Origin: Sphingomonadales bacterium
GTDB lineage: Bacteria > Pseudomonadota > Alphaproteobacteria > Sphingomonadales > Sphingomonadaceae
NCBI GenBank assembly: GCA_027486275.1
Contig: JAIXPM010000098.1
Location: 1 to 5,607, forward strand
DNA: 5,607 bases
Direction: 5' to 3'
The notes under the pieces are model-generated. The model saw only the letters and a program-made list of their open reading frames with translations, made no database searches and was not told the origin of the DNA. The number at the start of each line of letters is the position of its first letter. Position 1 is the stretch's first letter. The position numbers and the translations under genes are program-made. Below, piece after piece: positions 1-5,607 of the stretch.

Positions 1-8
1 ACCGGCGG

Positions 9-39
9 CTTTGCGGCGTAGGATGATTCCACCGCAAAG
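9..39 (-). repeat. Inverted repeat / stem-loop, 8-bp perfect arms
   Basis: CTTTGCGG at 9-16 is the exact reverse complement of CCGCAAAG at 32-39, with 15 bases between the arms. In minus-strand RNA a U-G and a G-C pair can extend the stem to 10 bp, leaving an 11-base loop. The bases after the hairpin in the reading direction (8 to 1) are GC-rich and contain no U tract, so it does not look like an intrinsic terminator. It may stabilise mRNA or structure the leader ahead of the presumed puf genes. Function is inferred from position only. Confidence 0.55.
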
Positions 40-45
40 AGATTG

Positions 46-76
46 AGACTGTGTCAGATTGTCTCTGCGACAGTCT
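46..76 (-). repeat. Imperfect inverted repeat / stem-loop
   Basis: In minus-strand RNA, AGACUGU (76 to 70) pairs with ACAGUCU (52 to 46). After a 2x2 internal loop, CAGA (67-64) pairs with UCUG (58-55) around a 5-base loop, giving 11 pairs in total. The sequence after it (CAATCTCTTT on the minus strand) is only moderately U-rich and starts with non-U bases, so a terminator role is weakly supported. An attenuating or RNase-blocking hairpin between bchZ and the next genes is an alternative. Confidence 0.5.
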
Positions 77-84
77 ATGCCTGA

Positions 85-98
85 CCTTGCCAGCAAGG
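85..98 (-). repeat. Short palindrome CCTTGC-N2-GCAAGG
   Basis: CCTTGC at 85-90 and GCAAGG at 93-98 are exact reverse complements. As RNA this gives a 5-bp stem with a CUGG tetraloop, extendable by one G-U pair. It lies about 40 bases after the bchZ stop and is the first of three structures in this spacer. No U run follows. It could equally be a protein-binding DNA palindrome, but I do not recognise it as a known operator. Confidence 0.4.
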
Positions 99-137
99 CA
101 AGTGAATTACAGCTTGAATTGAGGGCGATAGCGCTGA

Positions 138-1586
138 TCATGCCGCTTGGGCCTCATAAAGGCGCACAGCGGAGCGCAAACGGTCCACGGTTACCAATTT
201 TTCACCCGCATCACGCGCTGCACGCTCTGCCGCATCACGCAAACGCTTGGCCGCAGAGATTCGCACCAAAACCGGCTCCTTGTCGACAATCCGGTCGAGC
301 TCGGAACGGGCCTCGTCTTCCCAGCCCACCGCTTCCAGCAGGCGCGATGGCGTCGCATCGGCCTTGTCCATCATGGTGGACAGCGGCAGGATGAAGAACA
401 GCGCATCGAACAGGGCGTTGCACACTTCCTGCATGATCCAGGTGCAGCCGGCGTAGCCCATGAACGGCGTGCCGGTGTGGCGGCGGATGGCGGCACCTGG
501 GAAGCTGGCGTTGATGTAGATCGACCGGCTGTTCGATTCGGCCATGTACATACGTTCGTTGTAGCTGCCGAACACGATCAGCGGGCTCGACGTGGCGATG
601 GCCTGCTTCACGGCTTCATTGTCGGGCTTCACACCGGCGTTGCGCTGGAAGTCGAACACGCAGGGCATGCCCATGTCGTCTTCCAGGAACACCTTCATGC
701 CACGGGCATAGGTCTCCGTCGCCACGATGCCAAAGCTGGCGGTGGCAAAGAAATCCTGGGTGACCGAGCGCCACAGATCCCACAGCGGCTTGATGGTGGT
801 GTGCTTTTCCTTCTCGATGAAGGGCTCCGGGTCCACCCCGGTCAACTCACCCAGCTTGCGCAGGAAGGCGGTGGTGCTGGCCAGACCGATGGGGGCCTGG
901 AGATAGGGCCGCTCCAGCGTCTCGCACAGGTTGCGGCCCCATTCGCGGTACATGCACACGTTCACCGACGCATCGGCCAGGCGGCGGATATCGGCCAGGT
1001 GGGTGCCCAGCGGGAACACCATGTTCACTTCGCAGCCCATGCCTTCGATCAGACGGCGGATTTCCGCCAGATCGGATGGCATGTTGAAGGTGCCATATTG
1101 CGGCCCGATGATGTTGACGAGCGGCTTCTCGCCCTCCTTGCGCACCTTGGGCGCCGGCATCTTCTTCGGGCCGAACTCCTTCCACAGCCAGGTCAGCGCG
1201 CGGTCGGCGGCCTGCCATTGATCCTCATCGATGGTGCGCGGCAGGAAGCGAACGATGCTGGTGCCTTCCGGCGTCACTCCGCCGCCGATCATTTCGGCGA
1301 TGGAGCCGGTGACGACGACCGCAGGCAGCGCCGGATCGAGCGTGCGCCAGGCGCGCTTCATGGCGCCCTCGGTGCCGGTCTTGGCCAGTTCATCCTCGCC
1401 CAGGCCGGTAACAACGATGGGCAGTTCGTGCGGCGGCAGGCCGTCAGTGTAGTGCAGCACCGAAGTGACCGGCAGGTTTTCGCAGCCCACCGGGCCATCG
1501 ATGACAACCTGCAGGCCCTTCACCGAGGTAAAACTGTACACGGCGCCCCAATAGCCGCCGGCCCTATCATGATCGAGCACGAGCAT
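138..1586 (-). CDS. bchZ: Chlorophyllide a reductase (COR) subunit Z
   Basis: BchZ pairs with BchY to form the catalytic, nitrogenase MoFe-like part of chlorophyllide a oxidoreductase. This cytoplasmic enzyme reduces the C7=C8 bond of ring B with electrons from BchX. The 482-residue product has the usual family length and opens with the typical [19 protein letters not shown]. Cys35, in [12 protein letters not shown], matches the single cluster ligand that BchZ is known to donate to the shared [4Fe-4S] cluster. Other family blocks are [18 protein letters not shown] (about 92-108), [20 protein letters not shown] (274-293) and [20 protein letters not shown] (361-380). Residues about 418-470 form the small C-terminal domain also found in BchB (PCP_red type). 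The ATG lies 4 bases after the bchY stop, with GGGGA (1595-1599) 8 bases upstream, so translation is probably coupled. The reading frame is intact. Extra cysteines at 185, 211 and 221 have no role I can assign. Confidence 0.97.
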   Translation of the reverse strand: MLVLDHDRAGGYWGAVYSFTSVKGLQVVIDGPVGCENLPVTSVLHYTDGLPPHELPIVVTGLGEDELAKTGTEGAMKRAWRTLDPALPAVVVTGSIAEMIGGGVTPEGTSIVRFLPRTIDEDQWQAADRALTWLWKEFGPKKMPAPKVRKEGEKPLVNIIGPQYGTFNMPSDLAEIRRLIEGMGCEVNMVFPLGTHLADIRRLADASVNVCMYREWGRNLCETLERPYLQAPIGLASTTAFLRKLGELTGVDPEPFIEKEKHTTIKPLWDLWRSVTQDFFATASFGIVATETYARGMKVFLEDDMGMPCVFDFQRNAGVKPDNEAVKQAIATSSPLIVFGSYNERMYMAESNSRSIYINASFPGAAIRRHTGTPFMGYAGCTWIMQEVCNALFDALFFILPLSTMMDKADATPSRLLEAVGWEDEARSELDRIVDKEPVLVRISAAKRLRDAAERAARDAGEKLVTVDRLRSAVRLYEAQAA

Positions 1587-1590
1587 GGCG

Positions 1591-3090
1591 TCAGTCCCCG
1601 ATCGCTTCGCTCGCCTTGGCGGCGGCGATCATCTTACCAGCGTATTTCTTCTTGAACTCGGGCCGGTCACGAGGGACCTCTTCCCAGATGCCGGCGGCAT
1701 GGCCTTCGCCAACGCCCTGGAAAAAGTCCTTCATCATGTCGAACCGGCCCTTGTTGCCAAGCGCGCCGTTGATCACCTGCGCCAGGCTGCCGGCGCCGGC
1801 CGGCCCCATCAGCGGCCGTGCCGAGATGAGGTTGGTGAAATACAGGCCAGGGATGGCGCGCGTCTTGGCGTGCTGCACCACCGGCGTGGTGCCGATGGCC
1901 AGATCAGGGCGATATTCCTCCACCGCGGCGATGTCCTGTTCCAGGCTGGCGCGATACTGGATGCGCACGCCCTTGGCTTCCAGCCATTCGCGATCGGGAT
2001 CAGACCATTTGGTGCGCGGGCAGGCGGTGCCCACGTACGGCACATCAGCGCCCGATTCGATCAGCAGCCGCGCCACCAGCAGTTCCGAGCCCTCGTAACC
2101 CGAAACCGTGATGCGGCCCTTGATCGGCTTGGCCGAAAGCGCGCCGGTGATGGCCGGCAGCCACTTGTTCTGCGCGGCGGCAACCTTGTCAGCGGGCAGC
2201 CCGAACGCGTCGCCGATGGCAGCCAACCAGGCGGCGGTGCCGTCGCGGCCGACCGGAGCCGAACCCACGACGGTGCGGCCGGCGGCTTCGAATTCACGCA
2301 CGGCGGCGGTGTAGAACGGATGGATGGCGGCCACCACCGGCGAGGCCAGCGCGGCATAAAGCTCCCGCCATTCGCGGGTGGGCACCACTGGCCCAGCTGT
2401 CAGGCCCATCGGTTCCAGCAGCATCGAAATGCCCACCGGATCGGCCGGGAACATTTCGCCGAGCAGGGTCACGGTCGGCTTGTCAGGCATCACGGCGGGC
2501 GCCGCGACCGGGCCGGCCATGATTTCATTGCGCGCGTAATTCAGCATCGCGCCGGCCAGCACGTCCTTGGCTTCGGCATGGGTCGGCACGCCGAACCCCG
2601 GCACGTCGATGCCGATGATACGCACACCGTTGATCGCATCGGGCAGCAACTGCAGCGGCACACCCGAAGCGGTCGGCACGCACAGGTTGGTCACCACGAT
2701 CGTGTCGTATTTTTCCGGATCGGCCATGTCGTGCACGGCGTCGCGGATATCCTCGAACAACTTGCCGGTAACCAGCGTTTCCGAATTGAACGGCACATAG
2801 CCCACCGTGCGCCGCGCCCCGTAGAAGTGCGACGTGAAGGTGAGGCCATAAACGCAGCAGGCCGAGCCCGACAGGATGGTGGCGGTGCGGCGCATGCGCA
2901 GGCCAACGCGCAGCGAGCCGAAGGCCGGGCACATGGATTGCGGCTGGTCGTGCGGGCCCTTGGGATAATCGGCCGCATAACGCTCCAGCACTTCGGACTT
3001 GCCGGCCTTGGCCGCTGCATCGCGCATCGTGTCTGCGCCGGCGTGGCAGCCGGCCCCTTCAGCGGGCGGAACCGCCAGGTCTTCAGACAT
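1591..3090 (-). CDS. bchY: Chlorophyllide a reductase (COR) subunit Y
   Basis: BchY is the second catalytic COR subunit and binds chlorophyllide a together with BchZ. Taking the ATG at 3090 gives 499 residues. Cys54 ([11 protein letters not shown]), Cys78/Cys79 ([11 protein letters not shown]) and Cys137 ([10 protein letters not shown]) fall in the conserved blocks that supply three of the four [4Fe-4S] ligands in this family, the fourth being BchZ Cys35; Cys79 is the better fit of the pair. Further hallmarks are [20 protein letters not shown] (about 85-104), [20 protein letters not shown] (161-180), [11 protein letters not shown] and [13 protein letters not shown]. The start overlaps the end of bchX by 8 bases. 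An in-frame ATG at 3126 would add 12 residues (MRRSRAWKWCTT) that read like the shadow of bchX; I reject it on composition and family alignment from memory. The only Shine-Dalgarno candidate for 3090 is GGAAG, 12 bases upstream and hence weak, which suggests dependence on translation of bchX. Confidence 0.96.
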   Translation of the reverse strand: MSEDLAVPPAEGAGCHAGADTMRDAAAKAGKSEVLERYAADYPKGPHDQPQSMCPAFGSLRVGLRMRRTATILSGSACCVYGLTFTSHFYGARRTVGYVPFNSETLVTGKLFEDIRDAVHDMADPEKYDTIVVTNLCVPTASGVPLQLLPDAINGVRIIGIDVPGFGVPTHAEAKDVLAGAMLNYARNEIMAGPVAAPAVMPDKPTVTLLGEMFPADPVGISMLLEPMGLTAGPVVPTREWRELYAALASPVVAAIHPFYTAAVREFEAAGRTVVGSAPVGRDGTAAWLAAIGDAFGLPADKVAAAQNKWLPAITGALSAKPIKGRITVSGYEGSELLVARLLIESGADVPYVGTACPRTKWSDPDREWLEAKGVRIQYRASLEQDIAAVEEYRPDLAIGTTPVVQHAKTRAIPGLYFTNLISARPLMGPAGAGSLAQVINGALGNKGRFDMMKDFFQGVGEGHAAGIWEEVPRDRPEFKKKYAGKMIAAAKASEAIGD

Positions 3091-4078
3091 TGTCGTACAC
3101 CACTTCCAGGCTCGGCTTCGTCTCATAGACGCCGCCGCGCATGTCGGCCTGAGAAGCCGGTTTCAGGGTGAAGTTGCCACCGGTATCTTCCGGCTTGAAC
3201 AGGCCGAGCAGGCCATCCTGATCGAGTGGGGTCGGCCGCACCGGCGGCGCGGTTGCAACGGCTTCTGCCAGTTCGGCGAACAACGGGCCCCACTGGCTGT
3301 CTGACGTGCCGATGATCTGATAATTGGCGGATTTCTTGCGGATATCTTCATGCGCCGGGATGCTGACCAGCACCGGGATGCCGACCGCCTTGGCAAAGGC
3401 CTGGGCCTCGCCCGAACCATCGTCCTTGTTGATCAGGATGCCGGCGACGCCAACATTGCCGCCCATCTTGCGGAAATATTCCACCGCCTTGCAGACATTG
3501 TTGGCGACATAGAGCGATTGCAGATCGTTCGAACCGACCACGATCACCTTCTGGCACATGTCGCGGGCGATCGGCAGGCCAAAGCCGCCGCACACCACGT
3601 CGCCCAGGAAATCGAGCAGGACGTAATCAAAGCCCCAATCGTGGAAGCCCAATTTTTCCAGGGTTTCAAAGCCGTGGATGATGCCGCGACCGCCGCAGCC
3701 ACGGCCAACCTCGGGCCCGCCCAGTTCCATGGCGAACACGCCGTCGCGCTGGAAGCAGACGTCTTCAATCGACAGTTCTTCGCCCGAAAGCTTCTTCTTG
3801 GACGAGGTTTCGATGATCGTCGGCGTCGCCTTGCCGCCAAACAGCAGGCTGGTGGTGTCGCTCTTGGGATCGCAGCCGATCAGCAGCACGCGCTTGCCCT
3901 GCTGCGCCATCATGTAGGAGAGGTTGGCGAGCGCGAAGCTCTTGCCGGAACCGCCCTTGCCGTAAATGGCGATGATCTGGGTTTCCTTGGTGATTTCACC
4001 GGTGTGAACGGGATCAGGTTCCAGTTCAGCCTCCTCGCGAAGCGCGGCAACCTGATCGAGAAGATTATTGATGCTCAT
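3083..4078 (-). CDS. bchX: Chlorophyllide a reductase (COR) iron-sulfur ATPase subunit X
   Basis: BchX is the NifH/BchL-like homodimeric reductase of COR. It hydrolyses ATP and passes single electrons from its [4Fe-4S] cluster to BchYZ. The product has 331 residues. Walker A is GKGGSGKS at 40-47, followed by the CDPKSDTT block at 69-76. The two cluster cysteines are Cys128, in ELGGPEVGRGCGG, and Cys163, in DFLGDVVCGGFG; both match the NifH/frxC signatures. The ATG at 4078 is chosen because GGAGAG (4086-4091) lies 7 bases upstream and its ATGA overlaps the bchC stop, a classic coupling arrangement. An in-frame ATG at 4114 would lie deep within bchC and add MSQDGLRLERYR, which is unlikely. The long tail after the nucleotide-binding core (about 275-331) is typical of BchX and distinguishes it from BchL and NifH. 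The gene is intact. Confidence 0.97.
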   Translation of the reverse strand: MSINNLLDQVAALREEAELEPDPVHTGEITKETQIIAIYGKGGSGKSFALANLSYMMAQQGKRVLLIGCDPKSDTTSLLFGGKATPTIIETSSKKKLSGEELSIEDVCFQRDGVFAMELGGPEVGRGCGGRGIIHGFETLEKLGFHDWGFDYVLLDFLGDVVCGGFGLPIARDMCQKVIVVGSNDLQSLYVANNVCKAVEYFRKMGGNVGVAGILINKDDGSGEAQAFAKAVGIPVLVSIPAHEDIRKKSANYQIIGTSDSQWGPLFAELAEAVATAPPVRPTPLDQDGLLGLFKPEDTGGNFTLKPASQADMRGGVYETKPSLEVVYDNV

Positions 4079-5007
4079 GCGATATCTCTCCAGTCGAAGA
4101 CCATCTTGAGACAATTGGGGTCCGAAAAGGCCTGACCATAAGCGGTCGGGGCTTCTGTTGCCGGTACCTTGTGCGTCACAAGGCCCTCGAGTGACAGCCT
4201 ACCGCTGCCCACCAGCGCGAGCGAAGTCGCGAGGTCGTCAGGCTGGAACTCTGTGGCGATGCGGATGCGAAGTTCACGCCGGAACGCTGGCGCGAAGTTG
4301 AACGACAGCGGATCGCTGTAGAAGCCGGCCAGCACGATCTCGCCCCCACGCGCCATGTGCATGACGGTCTGGTCGATCACGCGGTGGTCACCGCTGGCGT
4401 CGTAGACCGAGCGGTAATCCCGCCGCTCGTCGGTCTCGGGCCTGACCACCCGATATCCCTCTGCACCCGACATGCGGGCGTCATTGATTTCCCAAACGGT
4501 CGGCTCCACACCCGCCGCCAGCGCGATGCGCGCCAGCAGGCGGCCGAGCACACCGTGGCCGATGATCAGATCCGGCATCTCGCCGCCCGCCACCGCATGC
4601 TGGGCGGTGGCAGCCAGGCTCATCAGCACGGCTTTTTCATGCAATTCGGCCGGCAGCGGAATCACCCGCGCCGCGCCCGTGATCAGCGTTTTCGCCTGGC
4701 CGCCAAACAGCCCGCGCGCGCCTTCGAATTTCGATGATCCCGGCACGAACACGGTCTTGCCGATCATGGCGGTCACATTCGCACCGGCGTCCACCACCGT
4801 GCCGACTGCTTCATATCCGGGAACCAACGGATATCCCATGCCGGGGAACATGGGCATGGATCCATTGTACATCAGCTTTTCCGTGCCCATGGAAATGCCT
4901 GAAAAGTCGATCGACACCACCACGTCATCGGCTTGGCAGGGCGTGAGCGTCAGCGAGCGCAAGGTAACGCGCTCAGGCTCTTCCACCACAACGGCCAGTG
5001 TTTCCAT
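4075..5007 (-). CDS. bchC: 3-hydroxyethyl bacteriochlorophyllide a dehydrogenase
   Basis: BchC oxidises the C3 1-hydroxyethyl side chain to the acetyl group of bacteriochlorophyllide a, in the same late branch of the pathway as COR. The 310-residue product is of normal length for the family. It is a medium-chain dehydrogenase/reductase: the N-terminal catalytic half carries GISMGTEKLMYNGSMP and FPGMGYPLVPGYEAVG (about 38-69), and the nucleotide-binding half contains GHGVLG at 150-155 in a Rossmann-like setting, followed by VWEIND at 171-176. The usual zinc-binding cysteine/histidine positions of alcohol dehydrogenases appear to be absent (Ser39 and Gly41 near the expected CGxxGTD motif), as I would expect for this family. 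The start ATG has GGGG about 8 bases upstream. It is the first gene after the operator/promoter region and ends in ATGA shared with bchX. No defect is seen. Confidence 0.95.
   Translation of the reverse strand: METLAVVVEEPERVTLRSLTLTPCQADDVVVSIDFSGISMGTEKLMYNGSMPMFPGMGYPLVPGYEAVGTVVDAGANVTAMIGKTVFVPGSSKFEGARGLFGGQAKTLITGAARVIPLPAELHEKAVLMSLAATAQHAVAGGEMPDLIIGHGVLGRLLARIALAAGVEPTVWEINDARMSGAEGYRVVRPETDERRDYRSVYDASGDHRVIDQTVMHMARGGEIVLAGFYSDPLSFNFAPAFRRELRIRIATEFQPDDLATSLALVGSGRLSLEGLVTHKVPATEAPTAYGQAFSDPNCLKMVFDWRDIA
4086..4091 (-). promoter_or_regulatory. Ribosome binding site of bchX (GGAGAG)
   Basis: GGAGAG reads on the minus strand, 7 bases before the ATG at 4078-4076 and inside the end of bchC. 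It is the best Shine-Dalgarno match in the operon and decides the bchX start in favour of 4078 over the in-frame ATG at 4114. Confidence 0.7.
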
Positions 5008-5068
5008 TCAAACAACCCCATAAGGAAACCTGCCAGCTTTGCCCCGCTGAGCCTTCCCAATGCAATGG

Positions 5069-5098
5069 CTAATATCCAAAGCGCCCTGCGGCTGTAAA
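5069..5098 (-). promoter_or_regulatory. Candidate sigma70-type promoter of bchCXYZ
   Basis: On the minus strand TTTACA (5098-5093, one mismatch to TTGACA) is followed after 18 bases by TATTAG (5074-5069), or after 16 bases by GATATT (5076-5071). Each -10 candidate matches 4 of 6 positions. Transcription would start near 5062, leaving a leader of about 55 bases before the bchC ATG. The -35 box is part of the PpsR-type palindrome, so a bound repressor would block polymerase. This is the known logic of bchC promoters in purple bacteria. The exact -10 is uncertain. Confidence 0.5.
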
Positions 5099-5110
5099 GC
5101 GCACATGACA
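5093..5110. promoter_or_regulatory. PpsR/CrtJ operator, TGT-N12-ACA
   Basis: TGTAAAGCGCACATGACA is an exact TGT-N12-ACA palindrome. Read on the minus strand it is TGTCA-N8-TTACA, one mismatch from the TGTCA-N8-TGACA ideal. PpsR/CrtJ, the redox- and light-responsive repressor of photosynthesis genes in alphaproteobacteria, binds this consensus, and bchC is one of its established targets. The site overlaps the candidate -35 box. The second site often found 8 bp away in Rhodobacter is not apparent here. Confidence 0.8.
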
Positions 5111-5184
5111 GATCGGAAAGCAAAAAATTGGACGGGCTTGGTCGTCTTTAGGCTTGACGAAACCGGCAAACGCCGTTCCGCAGC

Positions 5185-5607
5185 TCAGCGCTGTGCAACG
5201 ATCAACCGTGTGACCATTGGCAGCGCCGTGGCCACCTCGCGGGCGCTGCCAAATCCGGCTTCGGCCAGCAGCGCCAGATAGGCCGCAACGGTGCGCGGCC
5301 GGCCCGATCCCATCGCCCACAGATAGAGGCCGAAATAGGCATCGCCCATCACTTCGGCGCCCATCGTGCCGGCCATCGGTTCGGCCAGCAACAGGCGGCC
5401 ACCGGGCGGCAGCGCGGCATGGGCTTTCCTGAGCAGCGCGCGCACCACATCGTCATCATGATCATGGCAGATGCGCACCAGGCTGATGACGTCAGCCCCT
5501 TGTGGCAGCGGATCATCGCGGAAACTGCCGCCGTGCAGCGAGACGTGGGAAAGCCCCCGCGCCGCCAGCTTGGCTTTCGCGCCGTCCACCACGGCGGGCA
5601 GATCGAA
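5185..5607 (-). CDS. crtF: Hydroxyneurosporene/demethylspheroidene O-methyltransferase, C-terminal part
   Basis: CrtF transfers a methyl group from S-adenosylmethionine to the C1 hydroxyl of acyclic carotenoids, giving the methoxy groups of the spheroidene and spirilloxanthin series. Only the last 140 residues are visible; the start lies beyond the right edge and the frame is open to it. FDLPAV at the edge is the stretch just after the SAM-binding glycine loop of class I O-methyltransferases. It is followed by SFRDDPLPQGADVISL, then ICHDHDDD, in which the His (visible residue 48) aligns with the catalytic base of the HDWSD motif of plant-type O-methyltransferases. PPGGRLLLAEPM and GDAYFGLYLWAMGSGRPRT are the usual C-terminal elements. 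The related BchU (bacteriochlorophyll C20 methyltransferase) is an alternative by sequence family, but the place upstream of bchCXYZ and the absence of that chemistry in purple bacteria favour CrtF. It ends with TGA at 5187-5185. Confidence 0.85.
   Translation of the reverse strand, partial: FDLPAVVDGAKAKLAARGLSHVSLHGGSFRDDPLPQGADVISLVRICHDHDDDVVRALLRKAHAALPPGGRLLLAEPMAGTMGAEVMGDAYFGLYLWAMGSGRPRTVAAYLALLAEAGFGSAREVATALPMVTRLIVAQR

Larger units (their letters stand above)
1..137 (-). other. Non-coding spacer downstream of bchZ, probable puf leader region
   Basis: This stretch follows the bchZ stop codon in the direction of transcription and runs off the window. I see no convincing gene in it on the minus strand, and in particular no pufQ-like frame. 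It holds three inverted repeats in a row (listed separately). In known clusters of this order the puf genes for light-harvesting 1 and the reaction centre come next, so the spacer is probably intercistronic RNA or the 5' leader and promoter zone of puf. One poor promoter-like pair on the minus strand (TTGCCT, 18 bases, TAGACT; 4 of 6 matches in each box) could be chance. No PpsR-type TGT-N12-ACA site is present here. Confidence 0.6.
5008..5184 (-). other. crtF-bchC intergenic regulatory region
   Basis: These 177 bases separate the crtF stop from the bchC start and hold no credible gene. From right to left they contain a small stem-loop (TCGTC at 5142-5146 with GACGA at 5156-5160), an A6/T6 tract at 5122-5127, the PpsR-type operator, the candidate promoter and the bchC ribosome-binding region. 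The T tract lies about 14 bases after the stem-loop, too far for a normal intrinsic terminator. Partial read-through from crtF into bchC therefore remains possible. Confidence 0.65.

Noticed and set aside
50..72. Cluster of TGTC/GACA half-sites in the bchZ-puf spacer as a possible PpsR operator
   Set aside because: The pairings give TGT-N7-ACA or TGT-N15-ACA rather than the required N12. The half-sites are better explained as arms of the stem-loop at 46-76.
59..394. Plus-strand open frame starting in the bchZ-puf spacer
   Set aside because: Most of it overlaps the bchZ 3' end on the other strand. The product is proline-, histidine- and alanine-rich without a known domain, so it is probably spurious.
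147..1655. Long open frame of about 500 codons on the plus strand, antisense to bchZ
   Set aside because: It is the mirror of a GC-rich gene with strong third-position bias. Its product is rich in His, Gly, Arg and Ala with no recognisable domain, while the opposite strand encodes an unmistakable BchZ.
1585..3171. Long open frame of about 530 codons on the plus strand, antisense to bchY
   Set aside because: Same cause as the frame opposite bchZ: low-complexity His/Arg/Gly-rich product and no family resemblance, opposite a fully conserved BchY.
3083..4078. NifH or BchL identity for the Fe-S ATPase gene
   Set aside because: Both share the P-loop and cysteine motifs, but the N-terminal extension before the P-loop, the long C-terminal tail and the position directly before bchY-bchZ identify BchX.
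3350..4135. Open frame of about 260 codons on the plus strand, antisense to bchX
   Set aside because: It is a shadow of the bchX frame with no motif or promoter, and it crosses the bchC-bchX junction in the wrong direction.
5122..5160. Intrinsic terminator for crtF
   Set aside because: The T6 tract (A6 on the plus strand at 5122-5127) is about 14 bases from the only nearby stem (5142-5160), which has just 5 pairs. A GACG/CGTC pair closer to the tract is too short to count.

Overview
This window is a segment of a photosynthesis gene cluster from a GC-rich, bacteriochlorophyll a-producing alphaproteobacterium. Everything recognisable is on the minus strand, so transcription runs from right to left: crtF (3' part only) - bchC - bchX - bchY - bchZ, followed by 137 bases that run off the left edge. 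This gene order is the conserved crtF-bchCXYZ-puf superoperon arrangement, so pufB/pufA/pufL/pufM are expected just beyond position 1, although none of them is visible here. No pufQ-like frame follows bchZ. That absence and the crtF-bchCXYZ order fit an aerobic anoxygenic phototroph of the Sphingomonadales (Erythrobacter/Novosphingobium type) better than Rhodobacter, but the assignment is an inference.

Region by region: 5185-5607 holds the C-terminal 140 residues of CrtF, a SAM-dependent carotenoid O-methyltransferase. 5008-5184 is the crtF-bchC spacer. It contains an exact TGT-N12-ACA palindrome of the PpsR/CrtJ type whose right arm overlaps a plausible sigma70 -35 box, so bchCXYZ is probably repressed by oxygen and/or light through PpsR. 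4075-5007 is bchC. 3083-4078 is bchX, 1591-3090 is bchY and 138-1586 is bchZ. These four genes are packed tightly: a 4-base ATGA overlap, an 8-base overlap and a 4-base gap, which points to one mRNA with coupled translation. 1-137 is non-coding and holds three successive inverted repeats able to form RNA stem-loops.

How the genes work together: BchX (ATP-dependent Fe-S reductase) passes electrons to the BchY-BchZ catalytic heterotetramer. The three form chlorophyllide a oxidoreductase (COR), which reduces the C7=C8 bond of ring B and so creates the bacteriochlorin. BchC oxidises the C3 hydroxyethyl group to the acetyl group of bacteriochlorophyllide a. CrtF supplies methoxylated carotenoids of the spheroidene/spirilloxanthin type for the same photosynthetic complexes. 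All key cofactor residues are present and no gene looks broken.

I found no previously undescribed system. The points most worth a second look are regulatory: the PpsR-type operator in front of bchC and the run of stem-loops between bchZ and the presumed puf genes.
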